Below are positions 35,060 to 49,300 of a stretch of DNA of 64,000 nucleotides, one piece after another. The position numbers were made by a program, and so were the translations under genes. Every line of letters begins with the position of its first letter. Positions within the stretch are counted from its first letter, which is position 1. The stretch is from Siniperca chuatsi (Eukaryota; Chordata; Actinopteri; Centrarchiformes; Sinipercidae). The stretch covers positions 9,459,445 through 9,523,444 of the forward strand of contig NC_058062.1 in assembly GCF_020085105.1 (NCBI RefSeq), written 5' to 3'. The notes beneath the pieces are model-generated. The model was not told where the DNA came from, did not search any database, and was given only the letters and a program-made list of their open reading frames with translations.

Positions 35060-38000
35060 CTCTGTAGTCATGGTGCTTTGTGCGTGGGATATTTTTGTTA
35101 TTCATGAGTCAGGCGGTGTTAAATAGCCTGGTAGTTCTATTGTTATGAGTATGTTTTTAGCACATTTACGTGGATTCATTTAATTGTACAATTCAATATC
35201 TTGTCAAGCTGTTTGTGTCTGTTTGTTATGAGTGATTACAAATAGATCGAGTGGTTCAGGATTTAGCCCCACTGAAGTTTCTTTAAAAATGAATAGGCTC
35301 CAAATGAAATAAAAGACATCAAGGTAAGGTAAGGCAAGTTTACGTGTTTGGCACCTTTCAACAACAAGGCAATCAAATGTGTGTGAAACCTAATAGGCCG
35401 CAGAAGATGCATACAGGTGTTCATGTTGAGCCACTTTACACTCTCTCTATTCCTCAATAACAGCTCAGCAAATCAGTTTGTAAATAGGTTTGAAACTGGA
35501 ACCATTTCGAGTCTCTTTTTAATGACAATGATGTAAATTTGAGCTAAAGTAGCACATTGAAGTATTTTTTATGGGTTTCATCTGATTGTCACAACTATAC
35601 TTACTTGTTAGTTTGCAAAATGGGATTTTCACTGCAAAATATATAATGCATTCATAAAGTTTGATGCACTGCAACAGTTTAAACTAGTCAGCAGTAGATA
35701 GGCATAGCTAACATTAAAATAACATATATGTAGGCTTTGATGCAGTTTCCTCCAGCTTACATGCAAGGTGCAGGTGTTTGTGTGACGTGGGACACCAGAT
35801 GCACAGTGTGTACGTTTGAGAGTAACTGCTTCACTATGAGTATTTTTACTGTTAATATTTAAGTACATTTTACTGCATATACTGTACATATACACTTTAA
35901 GTCAAAATGTATTGCTTTACTACTAGAATTAAAGCCATACTAGTAAGGAACACATTTGATGACAGTGATGGTACCATGCTCCTTTTCTCAATCAGACTTA
36001 ACTGTCAAAAATGTTTCGTATGCATGCTGGAAGCCTTTATTATGCCCACACTTCTTAAGGTCACCAGCGCAGAGATTCACACCCACACACCCACATTTTG
36101 AGATAGATTGAGTGTTTGCAGCTCTACCAGCACCATGTTTGCATATTTTAGAACAAATGACAACATCGTTATCACTTCTGGATCATTTGTGATGCAATAA
36201 TGATTCAGAAATGAGATATGACTTCTCATTAAGACCCATGATCATCACAGTATCCATAAATAGTGCTTTGTAATAAAACAAACATGTTGGCTTATTTCCT
36301 AAGAACATTTTTGTGTCACTATGGCATTTTTCACTTTCTGGATGAAGCTAATGTTAACTGGGGATTTCCACACTACAAAGTATGCAGTCACATCCTGCTT
36401 TTGGCTGTTTCAGATTTCAGAAGTACAGGATTTTCCAGGATATCAATGATTTGAAATGAGGAAAATTTCCCTTCATGCACTGATAGTGGGAGACATATCT
36501 CAAGCAACAAATAACAAATCTGGAGCCTGAGACACAGATTTTGTAGGAGCGCATAGAGCATGTTGTGTAATCACATCCTCCCTGAGCTCTTGTGACCCAC
36601 AGAAATGATTGATAGTAACCAGCACAATGTGTTTGTTACAATAGGGAAAGTGAGGATGCTGAGAATAAACAGCTGCACACAGCAAGACATCTTTAATTCA
36701 GTCAGGGTTGAAGGTTATTTCAGCAATCCATCAGATAGGAGCAATAGGAGATTATAGAAGAAGATATGCAACAAGGGAGGCCCTGAAAGACAAACAGTGG
36801 GCTTCAGTTAAGAAAACAAGCATTGAGATTCCAGTCATGTTGCTAAAACACTCCCTATTCACAAAAAGAAGGCATTGCATGCACTACTGTCCTCTCTCAC
36901 TCCAGGAGGTTTATACACACAGTAATATCAAACTCAGATGGTTACTATTAAAATTTCAATAAACTATTAGTGGTCACATGCCAATAGTAAGCTTTAGTCT
37001 CCTGACAAAGGGTCTGTGTTTCCCAGCAACAAAGTAACAGGAACCAAAAAATAAAACAAAGATTGCTGCCAAACAAAACTGAAATGTTCAAAAGTGTGTT
37101 TGACTTTCCAAATGTCGTGAAAGCCTGTAGTGTGATAACCTGCTTTATTGTCAATGGGCACTTACTGTTCGTGTCCTCAGACATGCAGGGAATGACCTCA
37201 GAGAGCCCTGCCGGCTGCTCATTTTTGGTAAACAGAGCTGGTTACTTATCTACATGCTCTTTGTGGACATGCCAGGGTGCAAGAACTGTGAGTGGGCGGA
37301 TATATGAAAGAAATGAACGCAGTATATAAGTAAACTACATAAAGGATGTAAGGGACTCCAGGCGACAACGATACCTCTGTAAACCTTTTCCTGTGACAAA
37401 GAGGAAATGCCATTTCTAAATCTGACAATGAAAAGGACAAAGAAAAACACTTGACTACATGTAAAAGAATTAGGGCAGATCCTGTACCATCGAGAGACTA
37501 ATGACATGTCGGGACACTGATAGGGAGAAACACCTACATCAGCTATGGTGACCTGAGTGAGCGGATGTTTTTTTTCTCACCCTCTCTGTATCTAGAAAAC
37601 TGAGCGGGAATTTAATGTTCAACCATTAGATTTGTGAAAACAGAGAATAACACGAGAGGCATTCACAGTGCAACAATATGAGCGCTGTCCATTTGCTTAC
37701 TGAAGCAAAGCTTACTGTAATGTGATCATGTAAAATGCATGAGTCTAACAGAGGTCCCTCTGTGTCCACAGATTCCTTGTGTCTCTGCTGGCATTTTGAA
37801 GCCATTTTCTTTATCCTGTGCAAGAGAAATGATGCCAGTGTCAGGGCGGCTGGACAGACTCTGTAGATATAGAATAAGATTTCTTAAAATGGCTATTTAC
37901 GCATAGGAAAATAAAGAGATTGCTCACTCCTCCACACAGCATAATATTATCCTACCTGCGGGGAAACCTGCATGATAAGTCAAACAATACAGTTTCAGCT

Positions 38001-38580
38001 TACTCAACTGGTTTCCAAAGAGGATCTCTTACTCATAAGTTTCTCAGAAGCTCAAAGGAATTTCAGATTAAAACTAGAACTTGTATTCCAGATCCAATAT
38101 GTTCTTACGCCAAGGAAATCATTTGTCTTCGTATTCAAATTTAGTTAGAATCTAGTTTCAACATGCTTTCCTTGATTTTTATGCAGACCTCACACTGCAC
38201 ATACTCCCCACTGAGAGTTAAGAGTCTACATACCACAACATTGAGTAAGATGGATTCCCCTGCCAAGGATTGCGCTCTTCCCCTGATTATTCAACTGAGC
38301 ATAGGTCATATCCAGAATGCATGTGTGCTTTTGGGAAGGAAACTGTAAATAATTACAGTATATCTAATTTCATGCAAACTCTTGGAAAGATTCACAGAAG
38401 TTGCAACATTCCAGATGCATTCAAAACCTTTATGCGAGAATATTGTAATGACTGTATTATTACAACACACACGCAACCTTAATTTGATCAGATGTAGGCT
38501 ACTTCATGCTAGTGTAAATATGCATAATTTATACAAGTGAATGACAGTGATTTTGGCCTCAGTGTAGAGAAAACACACTA
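35060..38580. other. Gene-poor stretch right of the ICAM-like cluster
   Basis: No exon, RNA gene or transposon was recognised on either strand. Open frames are short (under about 90 codons), lack domains, and overlap each other on both strands as expected by chance. Confidence 0.45.
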
Positions 38581-38584
38581 ATAA

Positions 38585-38890
38585 CAAGCCTAAGAGTCTA
38601 CGTCCATGCTAGCGCTATGTGAGGCTGTATCTAGGAACAGCAGTGCTTTAAGCTAAATCCTAACGTCAGCATGCTAACATGCTCAAAATCACAATGCTAA
38701 TATGCTCACAAACATGTGCAAAGTTAACCATGTTCGCCATCTTAGTTTAGTGTGTTAGCATGCTAACATTTGCTAATTACCACAAAACATAAACCAAAGT
38801 ATTGAACAATTTAAAATTTTGACCTTATGATGGCACTACATGGAAAGTCAGTTGATCTGCAAAGGGATTCAACTTCAACTTAAGTTTATT
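38585..38890. repeat. Left part of an interspersed repeat rich in GCATGCTAACATG
   Basis: Contains CAGCATGCTAACATGCTC, TTAGCATGCTAACATTTGC and CCATGTTCGCCATCTTAG, well-known pieces of a non-coding repeat common in perch-like fish genomes. The match breaks off near 38880-38890 and seems to resume near 39890, on the far side of a LINE. Confidence 0.6.
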
Positions 38891-39890
38891 TTAAGGGCAC
38901 ATCACCCAGAGAGTCTCTGTACACTTTACAAGTCAGTAGCCTACAACAGCAACTAACAACAGAAAAGAAAACACACAATATTATATGTTAAAGTTCTCAC
39001 ACACACACACATGCACAGGTAATACTGTTAATATGACAACAAGGTTTATGTTAGTAATTTTAAAAACAGAGATCATATAACCATAACAGGATTGGGATAG
39101 CTCAGTCAGTGATTTGGGTTCCAGCCAGTGAAATTAAGAGAGATCATAATAAACAGCATCTGATTTTGATAAAATGGGGCGTATTTGGGCTATTTTACAA
39201 AGGTGGAAGAAGGCAGTTCGTGTTATATACTTGTGTGGCTCAAATGAAAGAGAGGGATCAAATACTATTCCCAGATTCTTATCTGTATGGGTCTGAGAGA
39301 TTGTACAGCTGTCAAGGTTAATGGAAAGATCTGTAAAAAGTGATGTGAATCTAGCTGGACCAACAAGCAACATTTCAGTCTTGTGTGCATTCAAATGCAG
39401 AAAATTATTGCACGTCCAGTGATGGACTTCTGACAAGCACATCTCTAATTTAACCAGCTGGAAGGAATCAGTGACTGTTACAGGAAGACAGATTTGTGTG
39501 TCATCAGCATAGCAGTGATACATTATGTTGTGTTTGAAAATGTGACCCAAGGGAAAAAGTAAACACAAAACAAGGATGAACCGAGTACTGATCCCTGTGG
39601 AACACTGTATTTGACCTTAGAGCAGGAAGACTTAGTCTTATTATATGCAACGCTTTGTGTTCTATTACTGAGGTATGAACAGCACCATGAAAGTGCCAGC
39701 CCCTTGAGACCAATAAGGTTCTCAAGATGTTGTAGGAGGATGTCGTGGTCCACAATGTCAAAGGCGGCACTTAAATCCAGTAACAGCAAGACAAATTAAA
39801 GATTAGAGTCTGTTGCAATTAATAGGTCACTGGTTACCTTAGTGCAGTTTCGGTGTGTTTGGTTCTGTAACTGGACAGAAATTCATCTTG
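38890..39890 (-). mobile_element. L2-type LINE fragment nested in the interspersed repeat
   Basis: Minus-strand frames encode LLLDLSAAFDIVDHDILLQH and LENLIGLKGLALSW (39789-39523), a YSVPQGSVLGSSLF block, then YHCYADDTQICLPVTV and FLHLNAHKTEMLLVGPAR (39568-39134), the blocks of an L2/CR1-like reverse transcriptase including YADD. The frame shifts between the parts, and upstream pieces (THTETAL, VTSDLLIATDS) are interrupted by a stop, so it is dead. It is close in kind to the fragment at 24190-25070. Confidence 0.75.
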
Positions 39891-40335
39891 AAGGTTATTA
39901 CTGGATAGATGGGCAGTGAGTTGGCTAGATTACAATTCATCCTGAACGGGACATGAATGTCTGTACCAAATTTTATGGCAATCCATAGTTGTTGAGATAT
40001 TTCACTTAAAACCTCAAATGTAAGCCTCATGGTGGCACCAAAGGACAGGGGATCACCATTAGGATACATCGTTTGGCAACCATGAATTTTTGTAACCAAT
40101 TTTGTGCCAATCCATTCATTAGTTGATGAGATATTTGAGGTTAAGTGAAAACTTTGACCTGCTGGTGGTTTCTACAGGAAAAGTCAGGGCATCTCCAAAG
40201 TCAGTAGGATTCATCCTCTGAGCATCATGAATGTATGTGCCAACTTTTGTGGTAATGCATCCAAGTGGTGGGCTGACCAACAGACCAAGATTGCCATCCC
40301 TAGAGCCACGCCGCCAGCATGGCATGGCTAAAGTT
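39890..40335. repeat. Right part of the interspersed repeat split by the LINE
   Basis: Holds the other half of the same element: ATTCATCCTGAACGGGACATG, several copies of a CCAATTTTGTGCCAATCCAT-like motif (near 39965, 40098 and 40240), and CACGCCGCCAGCATGGC at the end. The internal near-repeats, each about 135 bp apart, show that this part is itself built of tandem units. Confidence 0.5.
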
Positions 40336-40339
40336 AACA

Positions 40340-43300
40340 GTTAACAAAAATTACTGACTATAATTTGCTGACCTTTTCTTGTGGATATTTAGGCACGTCC
40401 TCACAAAGTTCTCTGTGCCAAAACAAACCTTGTCAGTAAATCAACTTAAATAGTTAGTGATGGAAATGGAAAGGGTAAGTGCACAGTAATGTATGCAGAA
40501 ACCAGATAAAAACAGGAAATGTCCAATTTACTGCAAACAAAAGAATCCACAAAAGACAGGAAGAGTTTTTAAAATCAGTGTGAGGGGTGGTACCATGCCA
40601 AAGATCGCCTCAGACTGGAAGACTCTTTTCCTGTACTTATTTCTTATCAGATGACCTCCTGTTCTGGTTGCTGAACACCACGTGCAGTGGATCCCCTTTC
40701 TCTTTTGTCTTTCAAATCCCTGTCCCCTCTGTCCATCAGGTCAGATTGCATTGTATCAATTTACTTAAAATAATAACACTCTTCCACTATTTCACCCTCA
40801 ATTTCACCTTTGCTTATTAGCAAAGATGGTTTGAGCGTGCATTCAGCAGATTTGGATCTCTGCCTGCCAATGTGAAGTCAGCATGCTGACCTAAATCCTT
40901 CTCTTGTCTTAGGGATAGTTTGGGTTTGTTGTAGGCTACATACCACAGTAAACTTATAGTAGTGTTTGTAATTTCAGCTTAGTTTGCTGATACAAAGAGC
41001 TAACACAGGTAATCTACGTTGATAAGGAAAATGTGTCATTATGCAATCAGATGTAGGGAGAACTAAAAACTTACTTTGAAGACAAATTGTCATTAAGTCC
41101 TTCTGGTCTGGGACACCTTTTCCAATTTATCTTCTGAAAATGTCTACAAGACATCAGCAGTCAATAAGGCAGGTAACTCTGGATGGTTTGTGATGCAGAC
41201 TGTGTGTGAGGCGCTGGCATCCTCGGATTCAGAAAGATCCTCAAGTTGTGCTGTAACCAAGTCCCACTCATAACAGGAGTAGCTCTGCGGGTCCGACATG
41301 GGCTCACAGTTTATACATCTGCACCACCAGGTAGCTTGGGCTTCCTTCCTTTCCACCGTCATACTTTCCGTCTGCTCCTTTCTCCTGTCACCTTTTAAAT
41401 GTAACAGCTTTCTTCAGTTGGAAATGAGGGAGTGTTAGTCCTGATGACTACTGAGAGTATCAGCTGAGACTGAAGACCTCTTTTGACAGTAATTACATTG
41501 TTGTGTTATATTGTTTCATGAAGGGAGGCTCGCTCCTGTCCAGCTGAGTCATAGGAGAACTAAGGTTTCTAAGAACAATCTGCCCCTTCACTCAACTGTG
41601 TACCTACAACAATAAGTTTCATCCAGAAACTCAGTGGATCTGGTACACCTATTCAGATTAAACAAGATACAAGTTTCCAGAGAAAACTATGAATCACTTG
41701 ACTTGTTTTTGTAAGGCAATCAGTATTTTTTTTCCTCTCTTGCTCCTTTACAGCTATTTCAGAGAAGCTAAAAAACACCCTTAGTTTGGTCCTGCTCAAA
41801 AACACTTCAGCAGGACAGATGCTTGCTGATAGTGGGTTTCAGGTCCTCTGACTGAGGGAGGGTCTAACTACTCTATCTGAGCCTGATGGTCCCAAGAGAC
41901 GATCATTGCTCTGTAACATAAAGCTTGACATCATAGCAATATGGGAATGTTTAGGGGCTGCATGATGGGGGACAAAGAGCTCAGACAGAAGCACATTCAG
42001 TTTCTTCTAATTAGTATTTTTATTTTCAAAGGCAGAAACATAAAAAAGGGTCTAAGTGATCATTTGGATTTGCAATAGCCTCAATTTGAATAGTTTTATC
42101 AGTAGAGGGTGAGAAAACTGGGTTTAGGAGGGCAGGTGCTGTGTGAAGAGATTGTGAAGAATGATGTCATACATTTTGGGAGTAATAAACTGTAAATATT
42201 TTTCCAGTTGAATGGCAAAGACCCTCTTACATCATCTGGGTGTGATTGTTTCAAACCCTTTGCATGATATCCTCCAAACCTACAAATGACATCTTTTCAT
42301 GAGGTGAAATGCTTATGCAGGGAGACAGAACACATATTTGAATGTTTTATCTGATGGCCCTTTGTTCTGGCGAGGGGCTTACTTTAGTACTTACACTGCA
42401 GAAGCCACTGCATGAAAGTCACTCATCTCTGGCTCCCCCACGTGTTGAATTCAACAAAGTGATCCTAAAGCAAATCACATTGCACACCCCAGTAAATGTC
42501 TTCACTTTGAGACAAACATTTAATATTTTATGATATGTGAGTTAATGTAGGCATAACAAAATAAAGTTTTCAAGGGGCAGTACTTTCCCCTTATTTTACA
42601 GTATTTTTTTAAAGGACACAACACTAAAGATGCACCTTATTATTGATGGTCACCACTAGATGGCAACATAGTGTTAAATCAAACATCAAAACTCCAACAC
42701 ACTCTTTTTAACCTTCTTATAAATGGATCTCGTCTCCCTGTGCAGAGACTTGCAGGGCAGACAAGGCTTTTTGGTAAAAGTGGAGGAGGGGGCTGCTGCA
42801 AACAGTTGCATATCATATGGATTTGGGAAACCTCAGCAGTGGCAACCACAGCAACCACATACACTCACTCTGAGGCAATAACAAAGCCTATTACAAAAAC
42901 CTTTTAGCAAGGTCAAAACCAACTAAGTTTAAAAGTGGGATTCCTGTTAGTCAGATTTAATTTGAATCAATCATTATTTGTGACGGGTAGGAGACTACCG
43001 CACATGTGCTCAGAGGCCTCCATGTTCTATTCATCTTAACCATAAGGAGAATGCACATTTTTCTTTTTGTCATCATAAATTGCTGAAATATTAACGGCTA
43101 ATTTGAATCACATTTGGCAGGAAATGTGATTCAAATGCTAATTACATGACACGTCACGTCGCTCTGTGAACTCATAGTATAAAGGGATGATTCTACAAAC
43201 TTTATCTTGACTTATTATCGTCTTGTTTTATCTCCAAGGAACAGACATATATTTGGTTCTGGTTTTCTTTTTACTACTTGGTAGCAGTGTCAAGTGTCCA

Positions 43301-46300
43301 TATTGCCACACTAGTTATTAAAGTATAGATACTGTAATATTTACCAAAGCAATCTAAGTTCCTATACATACTACACATGACTTACATAACTTTCTTGATG
43401 CCACTTGTGAGAATTTCACAACATTTTCTTTCAAACCTCTATCTTCCTTCATTATTTGGCAACCAGCTGTGCCTCAGCCAGCAGTGTAGCTGTTCCAGAC
43501 ATTATTGGTTGTATTGTGGTAAGATAAACCACAAAACTGTCAATTTCTCAGACCTTTGAAATTGTAACATAGCGATCCCTGTTTGTAAGAACTTTAAACA
43601 TGGAGATTGGCTGTCTTTCTGTGGTTTAATTTTAACTTGTTTGTTTTGGGCTGACTCCAACATGTGCTGCAGATGGACACTTTCTCACAGAGCTCCTCAG
43701 CCTGGAGCTTTTTCCTACTCTCTCCAGCTCCCTCTCTCTTCTTTGGGTTTGAGTCTGGGGCTCACCCATGGCCTCAGTGGATCCATTGGCCAGCTAAAAT
43801 GTTGTTGTGTCATTTAGCTTCATGTCGCTTTGCCCCAGCCATGCTAGTATATGTCAAATAGTCTGTCTTGCTATGCTGCAAGTTGCCAAAATAACAGAAA
43901 CAACCCAAAACCATCTTTGGAAGCAGTCCTGTGTCACTGACAGTTGCATTTCATCATCCAACCACCACAAAACTCCATAGCAAATGTGCATAAATACAGT
44001 AACAGTTTCTATAGCAGACAGATGATCTCCATCGCTAGCTTTGAAGAGATTAGCATTTTAAGAAACATGGTCTGAGGGACTGTGGCTGTCTACTATGTCC
44101 CAGGGCATTTTAGTGTCCATACTGAGAAACAGATAGGGCCTTAATGCTTGTCCTTTTACAGATGAATAAAGCACAGCTTGGAACATTGTATGGAAGATGA
44201 TAAATATGAGACTGTGACATAAGATCATTTAGTGAGGGTCACGAGGAGGGAAAGGAGGGAAGATGATAACACAAGCTGGCTGTAGCTTGAGAGGAGCCAT
44301 TAATTTAAAAAAAAAAAAGTATTATTATTTTTACGCTACAAGCTCAAAGAACTGAACTGAGAAAAGGAAAGAATAGAAACACTGGTAGGATTGTAATAAG
44401 TTGATGAGGAGCAGCTGACACAAGATACCCAAAGGCCCAACCCAAGGATGCAGACAAATGAAACCTAATTTACCACCACTACCAATCTGAACAGCTGCAG
44501 AGGACTGTTATCCTGTTTGTAAGCACACCTTCATTCTCAAATGTTGCCAGGATGTCTTTTTAAACCACACCCATGTTCCTCATGCAGCTTGCTGATCAGT
44601 GCAAGACAGATCAGCGATTACCCTGTGAAAGGGAAAGGATGCTTTTGTAGGCTCAGTAGGATCTTGAAAGGTCTTGTGACCCCCCCTTCCCCTCTCAGAG
44701 GCCTCCTGGGCACCATTAACACCATGAGAGAGAGGCACTGACTTCCAAGGTTTGGTAGGGCTGGAGAGTACAGCGTCTTAACATCTGGAAAGTATTATGC
44801 TGTTGCTGCCTGAGGGTAAAACACAGGGAGACGATGACGGGGGAGTTACTGTGTGTGTTTTGACCAAGCTGTGTGTGTTTTACAGAGAATGACTTAATTG
44901 CATTGTTTTGTGACAGTTGGGGTATGAAACTGTGATCTCTTGAGAAATACTTAGAGTTGAATGAGGGTGGCATTGGGAAGTAAAAACAGAAATGAAGGGA
45001 CATACAGTGAAATACAGTGTACTCTTTCTATGTGTGTTGGAGGGGTGGTGTATGGGTGCTCATGCACAGAGCCTGTATGGCTCTTTGTTCATGCAGCTTG
45101 TTTGAAGACTGGGCAGCAGGATGTAGGGCTCTGGACCCTTGGCAACAGAACAGCTCCATCTGAGCCTGGTCTAAAACAAGATGGCTTTGTATGTGCGATC
45201 ACCAACCTGCCCCTCCCTTCCTTCCCCTAACCCCTACCTATAGGGCTGCAGCCTCAGGTACTGCGCACCAGGTGCCCCCATTAGCCTCACAGCAGCTCAG
45301 GTCCTGCTGTTTTTAGTGAGCAGAAGTTACCTCAGAGCAACCTGACCTTCACTGGAACCAAAGGCAGCCCGCTCTTTAATCAAGAGTGCTCTGACATCAG
45401 CCGGGAGCTAGCAAGAGGCAGGCCAGCTGACAGGGAGCAGCATGTGATACCACAAGTTAGAGGTTCCTTATACCACATATAGTTTAAGACTCTTCCCTTT
45501 TGTGCAAAAGTACTTTATTGTGACAGCATGGCAGACAATCATCTGGCTTGTTGAAGGCCTCATTTTGTTGCTCATAAATGAGGCAAGCCTCTAAGCAAAG
45601 CAGAGCATTCTGGCATGTAGAGTCCTGATCCCTATCTGAAAACACAGATGAATACATCAGATTCTACAGTTAGATTTTAGGTCTATGCACTGCCTCAGAT
45701 AGAAATTACCAACTGATGCATATGTGATTAATGATAAACAGAGTTTTGTCAGACGGGAGCATTTTCAGCCATTTTGTGAGATTTTTCTGTGTAGCTTTCA
45801 CACCCCCACCCCCTTTGTCTAAGTTTTTTAAGAAGAAGCTGAGTCCTCTCCCTAACATGAACACATGCTGCCTAAGGCTCACTAGAGACAGGCACTGGAC
45901 GGTCTTTCCCCCGTCCTCCTCTTCCAGAGCCACATCAACCTGTCATATACTCTACCCTCGCTACATTTCCCATTCCTCCTTTTTGCCCTCCTCCCTCTCT
46001 CAACGTGCCTTGCCGTCAGTCGGCTGTTATTGAGCAGGCATTTCACAGACACTCCCACAGAGACCAGTGACCTCATCAGTGGGCAGGAAGTCAGAGGGTT
46101 CAAGTTCCTCCTGTGAGAGTAATCCCACACATCTCTGCATATTTGATCCAGGAGAGGGGAGAGCGTTGAGGGGCCATGGGGGTGTGGAGTCCCCACGCTT
46201 CCTAGTTTCTCACTATCAGCCCATGCCACATCATCGTCATCACATGACCATAGTTTTTGGCTTAAGCTACTCTGGAAGGAGAATAATCTCAGTGGAAAAG

Positions 46301-49300
46301 TAGCTACATCCAGGTGTCTCTACTTCCCCAGCTCCAAACGGTTGCAACGTGGCAGTGGAACAATGTGGAGGAAGAGATCAGATTAGAAAAGAAAGGAGTA
46401 AAGAGGAAGGCACTTTTAACAAATGACAAAAGACGTTTGTATATTTAACCATTAATGGACAAAGATGTGGTGTGTATATGACCATTAATAGACAAAGACT
46501 GCTCTGTCCCTCCTTACATCAGGGAATAATCATTAATTTGAAACATCAGGGACACACAAACTGATTACTGGCTTTTTCCCTAAAGTGGGTCAATGACCTT
46601 GACTGTTCGTCAGTCCCTTCCTGCCAAAGTTCTGTTGCCTCAACAAATGACATCAGTGGGAATATAAACCAATGCACACACACACACCTGGTCTTATCAA
46701 GGCTAACATAGTACATGTTATTTCTTTGTGGTTATGTTGCAAGATTAAGTATTTTTTACTGTAAAGACAGACAAGGTCACATAACACATATCTTATTACA
46801 GTACAGCAACATGTGAACAAATATACACTGCGCAAAAAAAGGAGTTGTCCTTAGTAATGTCATCTTTCTGTCAAACTGCTGGATGTTTTGTTCAGAGAGT
46901 TTTTTGTGCTACAGTGTTGATCCATTTCCATTTCCTCCATCAAAACTGTGGCATGTGAATACATGTGGATCAATGGAGTACCAATTAAATGTATCCTGGA
47001 GCTATTTCATGCAAACACAGTATCACCAATGCACGCTACCAAAGCAGATTATACATCTACACATCCAATATGAACAAACCCTCAAAGTTGTAAACACATT
47101 TTCAGAGTAATGTCTTTCACATCCCATACACACCTCCCACTCCTAACCTCTTTCAGGGAGCTGAAATGAGTGAGTTGCAACACGTTTGTTACCGGCAGGG
47201 CTCGCTTTATGCTGACTCTGCAAAAAAAACCCACTTCAGTTCCAGAGGGTTGAGTCTGGGCTTGGCCACTCCTGGCACGCACGGCACAAAGACACAAGCA
47301 CATAGCGCTTCAACGGACAAACAGAAATACAGAGAATCTCAGAGGAGCATACAAGACACGGCAGTAATCGAATGGAGGTTGGGGGGGGTGTCTGTTATCA
47401 CAGATCTTTGCCGAAGGGAACATTGATGGGTTTGTGCCCAGATGTGTGGGAGGGAGACAGAGCTGAACAGTCATATCCAGTGTTTGTGAAATCTGCCATA
47501 CTTCCAGGCACTTGGCGTTAGTAACTCTATCACTGATTCTACCACGCTCAAATCATGAGCTTTTTTGGCCTTGAAAACAGCATTCATGTGCACGTGTACA
47601 TGCACTTCTACACACCAGGGTTGTGCAGTAAAAAGAAGAGGATTAGAAGGAAGCATTAACATGTATTTTTATCTCAGACTTATCGTTCAGGAAAAATAAA
47701 GTGATGCAATTTAAACATCACCACATGTCTGTGAGGCCCACTGTCACCAGGCCATATCACAATCAGCCCTCTCTTTGTCAGATGTGCAGTCAATGTGGAG
47801 GCTCTATGTGTTTTAAGAGCCTTTTCTCCCCTCTGTTTGAATCTGTGCCAATATTCATACTTTAGTGAAACAGAACATACAGATAGAGACAGCAGCGAGA
47901 CTGGGAGGACATTCACTGATAAGCTCTGAACCCTCACAATGAGAACATTCAGACTTTGTTGCCAGAGATGAGCTGCTCTCACTCAGCCCCCAGCAGGCCA
48001 TAACGGTGCCTCCGGTTAGGGATGCTTTCGTCATTTGGCTGAGATCTAATTATGCTGTCACTTGTATGGAAAATGTACCTTACTGTCATATGAAACTGGG
48101 TTAAAAATACTTTTAATCAGAGTCAATATGTATGGATTGGACTTGAAAAGGTCATCAGTATTGACGAGTCAGTGGAAAGCTTTGTGTGTACTTGTGTGAT
48201 ATATAGATGGAAGGAAAGAGAATGGGAGAGAGGAGGAGTGATAGAGAAAGCATGTGAAAGTGAGAGAAAGTGTGTCTGTGGAGATAAGCGGATCACTGGA
48301 GTCTGGCTGCTCAAGGGTCAAGAAGGTCAGTGCTGATGTAGAGATGTGGAACGTCATGAACCGCTTCTGTGTGGGAAAACTGTGGAAAGGAACAGGGAAT
48401 ATTTTCAGGTCTGTTTGGGATAATTGAAGTGCGTCCTTCAGCTGGAGTGTGTGTCAGCAGAGCGTTGGTCATATGGGGGGGTTAGAGAGAAAGAGGGGAT
48501 TTGGTCCTTGAGCAGGTCTGGTTCCCATTAGACCAGAGGCCCGGGGTCGGTTTGTTTGTACAGGCAGAACGTCCCAAAGGAGAACAGAGGCAGCCTGATG
48601 TTGCTCCTCCCAACCGGACCGCCATAGAGGGAGTATGAGCTGCAGTGCTTCACTCTCTCGCCCCTCCTGTCCTTGTTCCCTTTCTGAATCCCTCCTTCCC
48701 ACCCATCCTTCTAGAACAAAGTCCAAATGGGTCTTCTAAACTGTTTACGGATGTTCTCTGTTTATGTGCTATTCATGAGATCTGTGCCGAGAGTTCCTGT
48801 CTGAGCCCATGGCCCTACTGTCCTAGCTCCAAACCATTCGCGTGTGAACCTAACCCTGTGTATTAATCAGCTCGCCTGTCTCTAATGGGCATGCAGAGAC
48901 AGGTCTATCACTCGCATGGGTTGGGCTTCCCTCCAGCAAGTTTTTTGTTGTTTGCTTCTATAAAAACACAGTTAGGAGATAGAAGTCAGTCAGACTTGAC
49001 TGGCACCGTTGTTGTAGATTGTGGGCAATAAAAGCCTAACGACACCATGACCACATGCACAAACATTAACAGGTTAATAAAGCAGGGAGACTGATTGAAG
49101 CAGCATGACTTTGACGCCACTGTGGTGTGACAGACAGGGCCGTAAAGATCTAAGTGCACAGTGAATGACTCAAAGTGAATCCTGTTGAGGTTGTGGTAAA
49201 ATGGTGAGGAAGTTCTCATCTGCCACTCTACGCTGCATTAACACAGTCAGAGGAGGGGGTGGAGCTGGAGGGGGTCAGGGAAAGAGAAGGGGATGATGTT

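Noticed and set aside
39090-39135. tRNA-like or SINE A-box GGGATAGCTCAGTCAGT followed by GGTTCCAGCC
   Set aside because: The B box is imperfect, the cloverleaf does not close, and it lies in the 3' part of a LINE fragment.
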